Source: Roseitranquillus sp963749675
GTDB taxonomy: Bacteria > Pseudomonadota > Alphaproteobacteria > Rhodobacterales > Rhodobacteraceae
Reading direction: 5' to 3'
Length of the DNA: 64,000 bases
Assembly: GCA_963749675.1 (NCBI GenBank)
Contig: CAVVNT010000010.1
Coordinates: 434,001-498,000, forward strand
Part shown: positions 60,826 to 64,000 of the stretch, one piece after another
Numbering within the stretch: the first letter of the stretch is position 1
Layout: every line of letters starts with the position of its first letter
Position numbers and translations under genes: made by a program
Notes under the pieces: generated by a model
Told to the model about the DNA's origin: nothing
Seen by the model: only the letters and a program-made list of their open reading frames with translations
Database searches by the model: none

Positions 60826-62089
60826 ATGCTTCAATCAAGCCAGCGGCTGTCCAGCCGAACCATGGCGTTCGTTCTGGCGGGAGGTCGCGGGAGCCGGCTC
60901 AAGGAATTGACCGACTACCGCGCCAAGCCGGCGGTGCCCTTCGGCGGAAAGTCCCGGATCATCGACTTCGCGCTGTCGAACGCGCTGAACTCGGGCATCC
61001 GAAAGATGGCGATCGCCACGCAGTACAAGGCGCACAGCCTGATCCGGCATTGCCAGCGCGGCTGGAACTTCTTTCGCGCCGAGCGAAACGAGTATCTCGA
61101 CATCCTGCCCGCCTCGCAGCGCGTGAGCGAGACGCAATGGTACCTCGGCACTGCGGACGCGGTGACGCAGAACATCGACATCGTCGACAGCTACGATGTC
61201 GACTACATCGTCGTCCTCGCCGGGGACCACATCTACAAGATGGACTACGAGGTCATGCTGCAGCAGCATCTCTCGTCCGGCGCGGACGTGACGGTGGGCT
61301 GCCTGACCGTGCCGCGGATGGAGGCGGTGGCCTTCGGCGTCATGGCGATCGACGAGAAAGAGCAGATCACGTCGTTCCTCGAAAAGCCCGCCGACCCGCC
61401 GGGCACGCCGGACGACCCGGACGTCGCGCTCGCCTCGATGGGGATCTACGTGTTCGATTGGAAGTTCCTGCGCGAGCTGCTGCGCAAGGACGCCGAGGAC
61501 CCCAACAGCAAGCACGACTTCGGTGGCGACATCATTCCCCGAGATCGTCAAGCATGGGAAGGCGGTCGCCCACCGCTTCGACGACAGCTGCGTCCGGGCC
61601 GAGGGCGACCCCGCCTACTGGCGCGACGCGGGCACCGTCGACGCCTTCTGGAAGGCGAACATCGACCTCACCGATTTCGATCCCGACCTCGACCTCTGGG
61701 ACAGGGAATGGCCGATCTGGACCTACTCCGAGCAGATGCCGCCGGCGAAGTTCATTCACGATCAGGAGGACCGACGCGGCATCGCGATAAGTTCGCTCGT
61801 CTCAGGCGGATGCATCATCTCCGGCAGCTCGATCCGCGAGTCGCTCCTCTTCACGATGGTGCACACCAACAGCTACTCATCGCTGGAGCGTGCCGTCGTG
61901 CTGCCGCGGGTGGAGATCGGGCGAAACGCTCGGCTCAAGAACGTCGTCATCGACAGCGACGTCGCCATCCCGCAAGGCCTTGTCGTCGGCGAGGATCCGA
62001 AGGAGGACGCGCGCTGGTTCCGCGTGAGCGAGGGCGGCGTCACGCTCATCACGCAGGATATGCTCGACAGGCGAGCCGCGCACGCATGA
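60826..62089 (+). CDS. glgC: glucose-1-phosphate adenylyltransferase, one frameshift
   Basis: Makes ADP-glucose, the rate-limiting step of bacterial glycogen synthesis. 420 residues after correction. AFVLAGGRGSRLKELTDYRAK is the ATP/effector loop, followed by GTADAVTQN, VVLAGDHIYKMDYE, FLEKPADPPG; C-terminal beta-helix with SLVSGGCIISGSSIRESLLF. The frame breaks near 61540: ATTCCCCGAG has one C too many, and correction joins GGDIIP to EIVKHGKAVAH. ATG 60826 is 23 bp after glgB. The stop overlaps the glgA start by 4 bp. Confidence 0.92.
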
Positions 62090-63501
62090 CTCCGATCGTC
62101 TCGGTCGCGTCGGAGTGTGCGCCGCTGGTGAAGACCGGCGGCCTGGCCGACGTGGTCGGAGCGTTGCCCAAGGCGCTCGAGGTGCTGGGCCACGATATGC
62201 GCGTGGTCCTGCCGGCCTACCCGACGGTCGTTGCGCAGGTACGCGATGGCCGGACGGTGATGGAGGAAGACTATCTCTTCGGCGGACCCGCGCGGCTGTT
62301 CGCGGCCGAGGCAGCGGGTCTGCGGCTCTACCTCGTCGCGGCGCCGCATCTCTTCGAGCGCGGCGGTGGCATCTACAACTCCGACGGCCGCGACTGGCCC
62401 GACAACCCGGAGCGGTTCGCTGCGCTGTCATGGTTCGCCGCCCGCCTCGCCGCAGAGGGTGACGGCGACTGGCGCCCCGATATCCTGCACGCGCATGATT
62501 GGCAGGGTGGTCTGGCGCCGGTCTATCTCGCTGGCCGCCGGCCGAGCGTCATCACGATCCACAACATCGCATTCCACGGACTCGTCCCGGCGGAACGCCG
62601 CTACAGTCTCAAGCTGCCCGAGGCGGGCTTCACACGCGAGGGCTACGAGTTCTGGGGACAGGTGAGTGCGCTCAAGGCGGGGATCGTCTGGGCCGACCGG
62701 ATCACGACCGTCAGCCCGACCTACGCGGTCGAACTGATGACACCCGAATTCGGGATGGGGCTCGACGGCCTGATGCGCCACCGCGCGGATCGCGTCAGCG
62801 GGATCCTGAACGGCATCGATGCCGAGGTCTGGGACCCGGCGACCGACCCGCACATCGCCGTCTTCGACCGGCCCGCGGCGAAGCGCGCGGCGCGCGACGC
62901 ACTTCTCGCCGAGACGAACCTGGAACAGGGCGAAGGACCGATTGCTTGCGTCGTCTCGCGCCTTACCTGGCAGAAAGGGCTGGATCTCCTCCTCGATGCG
63001 GTCGGCACACTCCTTGAGCGGGATGGACGGCTCGTGCTCCTCGGCACCGGAGAGCCTGAACTTGAGGACGCGTACCACCAACTGGGCGAGACGCATCCCG
63101 GGGTCGCCGTCAGAATCGGCTACGACGAGGCGTTCTCGCACCGCATCATCGCAGGGTCCGATGCCATCATCGTGCCCTCCCGGTTCGAGCCGTGCGGTCT
63201 GACGCAGCTCTATGGCCTCAGATACGGCACCGTTCCGGTCGTAGCGCGGACCGGCGGCCTGGCCGACACCGTGATCGACGCGAACCCGCTGGCGCTCCGC
63301 TCGGGGCTCGCGACCGGACTGCAATTCAGCCCGGTGACCGCCGAGCGTCTCTCGGCCACGCTCGCCAAGCTCTGTGACCTCTTCGCCGACCCGGCCGCCT
63401 ACGGTCGCATGCAGGAACAGGGCATGCGGCAGCCGGTTGACTGGACGGCCTCTGCGGCGGAGTACGCCGCGATGTATGACGGGATGAAGCAATCCGAATG
63501 A
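62086..63501 (+). CDS. glgA: glycogen synthase, GT5
   Basis: Extends alpha-1,4 glucan from ADP-glucose. 471 residues. The ADP-glucose-binding KTGGL is at residues 16-20 (ECAPLVKTGGLADVVGALP); ILHAHDWQGGLAPVYL, VSRLTWQKGLDLLLDA, PSRFEPCGLTQLYGLRYGTVPVV and RTGGLADTV are conserved GT5 segments. Start ATG 62086 overlaps glgC stop; stop overlaps glgX start (ATGA). No frame defects. Confidence 0.96.
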   Translation: MTPIVSVASECAPLVKTGGLADVVGALPKALEVLGHDMRVVLPAYPTVVAQVRDGRTVMEEDYLFGGPARLFAAEAAGLRLYLVAAPHLFERGGGIYNSDGRDWPDNPERFAALSWFAARLAAEGDGDWRPDILHAHDWQGGLAPVYLAGRRPSVITIHNIAFHGLVPAERRYSLKLPEAGFTREGYEFWGQVSALKAGIVWADRITTVSPTYAVELMTPEFGMGLDGLMRHRADRVSGILNGIDAEVWDPATDPHIAVFDRPAAKRAARDALLAETNLEQGEGPIACVVSRLTWQKGLDLLLDAVGTLLERDGRLVLLGTGEPELEDAYHQLGETHPGVAVRIGYDEAFSHRIIAGSDAIIVPSRFEPCGLTQLYGLRYGTVPVVARTGGLADTVIDANPLALRSGLATGLQFSPVTAERLSATLAKLCDLFADPAAYGRMQEQGMRQPVDWTASAAEYAAMYDGMKQSE

Positions 63502-64000
63502 CGACACACAGCGTGACCGCAGGGCGCGCCGCGCCCCTCGGCGCCACCTTCGACGGCGACGGCGTCAACTTCGCCATCTTTTCGCACTACGCCGAGAAGA
63601 TGACCCTTTGCCTCTTTTCAGAGGACGGAAAGGAAGAGGTCGAGCAGCTCGACCTGCCCGAGCGGGACGGGGAGGTCTGGCACGGCTATGTCTCGGGCCT
63701 GCGTCCGGGACAGCTCTACGGCTACCGCGCCCACGGGCCTTTCGAGCCGGAGCAGGGGCATCGCTTCAACCCCAACAAGCTGCTCATCGACCCCTACGCA
63801 AAGCGCCTCACCGATCATCCCAAGTGGCACGACTCGCTGATGAGCTATGAGATCGGCCACGAGGACGAGGATCTCGAGCTTCGATACCCGGGACAGTGCC
63901 CCCTACATGCCACGCTGCGTGATCGAGGACCCGTCCTTCTCGTGGGGTGGGGATCGGCACCCGATGACCCCGATCGACGAGACCATCATCTACGAAGCGC
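63498..64000 (+). CDS. glgX: glycogen debranching enzyme, 3' truncated by window, one frameshift
   Basis: GH13 isoamylase-type enzyme hydrolysing alpha-1,6 branches of phosphorylase-limit glycogen. N-terminal module reads GRAAPLGATFDGDGVNFAIF, MTLCLFSEDGKEEVEQLDLP, YGYRAHGPFEPEQGHRFNPNKLLIDPYAK. The frame breaks near 63876: removing the G in GATCTCGAGC joins EDEDL to SFDTRDSAPYMPRCVIEDPSF and continues as SWGGDRHPMTPIDETIIYEA to the window edge. The ATG overlaps the glgA stop. Confidence 0.9.
   Translation, partial: MTTHSVTAGRAAPLGATFDGDGVNFAIFSHYAEKMTLCLFSEDGKEEVEQLDLPERDGEVWHGYVSGLRPGQLYGYRAHGPFEPEQGHRFNPNKLLIDPYAKRLTDHPKWHDSLMSYEIGHEDEDLELRYPGQCPLHATLRDRGPVLLVGWGSAPDDPDRRDHHLRS

Noticed and set aside
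1..64000. tRNA, rRNA or CRISPR arrays
   Set aside because: No cloverleaf, rRNA core sequence or regularly spaced repeat array was seen by eye.

Overview
The window is GC-rich, densely packed bacterial DNA with many 4-bp stop/start overlaps. Gene content and protein style point to an alphaproteobacterium of the Rhodobacterales/Rhodobacteraceae: an HvrA-like H-NS protein, a PuuE-UraD fusion, a PuuD-type membrane urate oxidase with a cytochrome c tail, the mreBCD-mrdA-rodA order, and an FeS-type bacterial photolyase. This is inference from recognised families, not from a marker gene.

Layout. 1-2440: 3' part of a double-domain ABC permease translationally coupled to a GT4 glycosyltransferase. 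2564-5571 (minus): a three-gene MoxR-type module (membrane protein, AAA+ ATPase, DUF2201/VWA-like protein). 5662-21533: a purine/ureide catabolism island (allE, allA, puuE-uraD, uraH, puuD, an NCS2 permease) that encloses the pyruvate dehydrogenase genes aceE-aceF-lpd and, beyond puuD, two predicted outer-membrane barrels and an eight-haem cytochrome. 21744-24018: an uracil-DNA-glycosylase-like protein, an SseB-like protein and a GhrA-type reductase. 24015-29593 (minus): the rod-shape cluster mreB-mreC-mreD-mrdA-rodA. 29818-34290: a VOC protein, leuA preceded by a leucine-rich leader peptide and hairpin, an SDR, and an FeS photolyase. 34528-35949: a secreted 19-unit MORN-repeat protein. 36470-45341: accessory DNA with an IS5-type remnant, an H-NS gene, wrbA, one intact IS5-family transposase and a nested graveyard of IS630, IS110 (two), IS66 and IS256 pieces. 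45562-53163: zincin, gltX, gamma-glutamylcyclotransferase-like gene and gcvT-gcvH-orf-gcvP. 53243-54783: an EAL phosphodiesterase and a decayed TRAP permease. 55132-64000: galU and the glycogen cluster glgP-glgB-glgC-glgA-glgX, the last cut by the window edge.

How the genes fit together. The ureide genes supply uptake of purine bases, oxidation of urate and stepwise conversion to glyoxylate and ammonia. PDH and the glycine cleavage genes are both lipoyl-dependent; galU/glg handle glucose-1-phosphate storage. The mre/mrd cluster is the elongasome.

Caveat. Ten to eleven single-base changes break otherwise well conserved genes (permease, glycosyltransferase, DUF2201, aceE twice, puuE, glgB, glgC, glgX). 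Every one I could resolve is a +1 insertion, often in or beside a homopolymer, and removing it restores full family length. I read these as probable sequence errors and annotate those genes as CDS spanning the break; real pseudogenes are confined to the IS cluster and the TRAP remnant.
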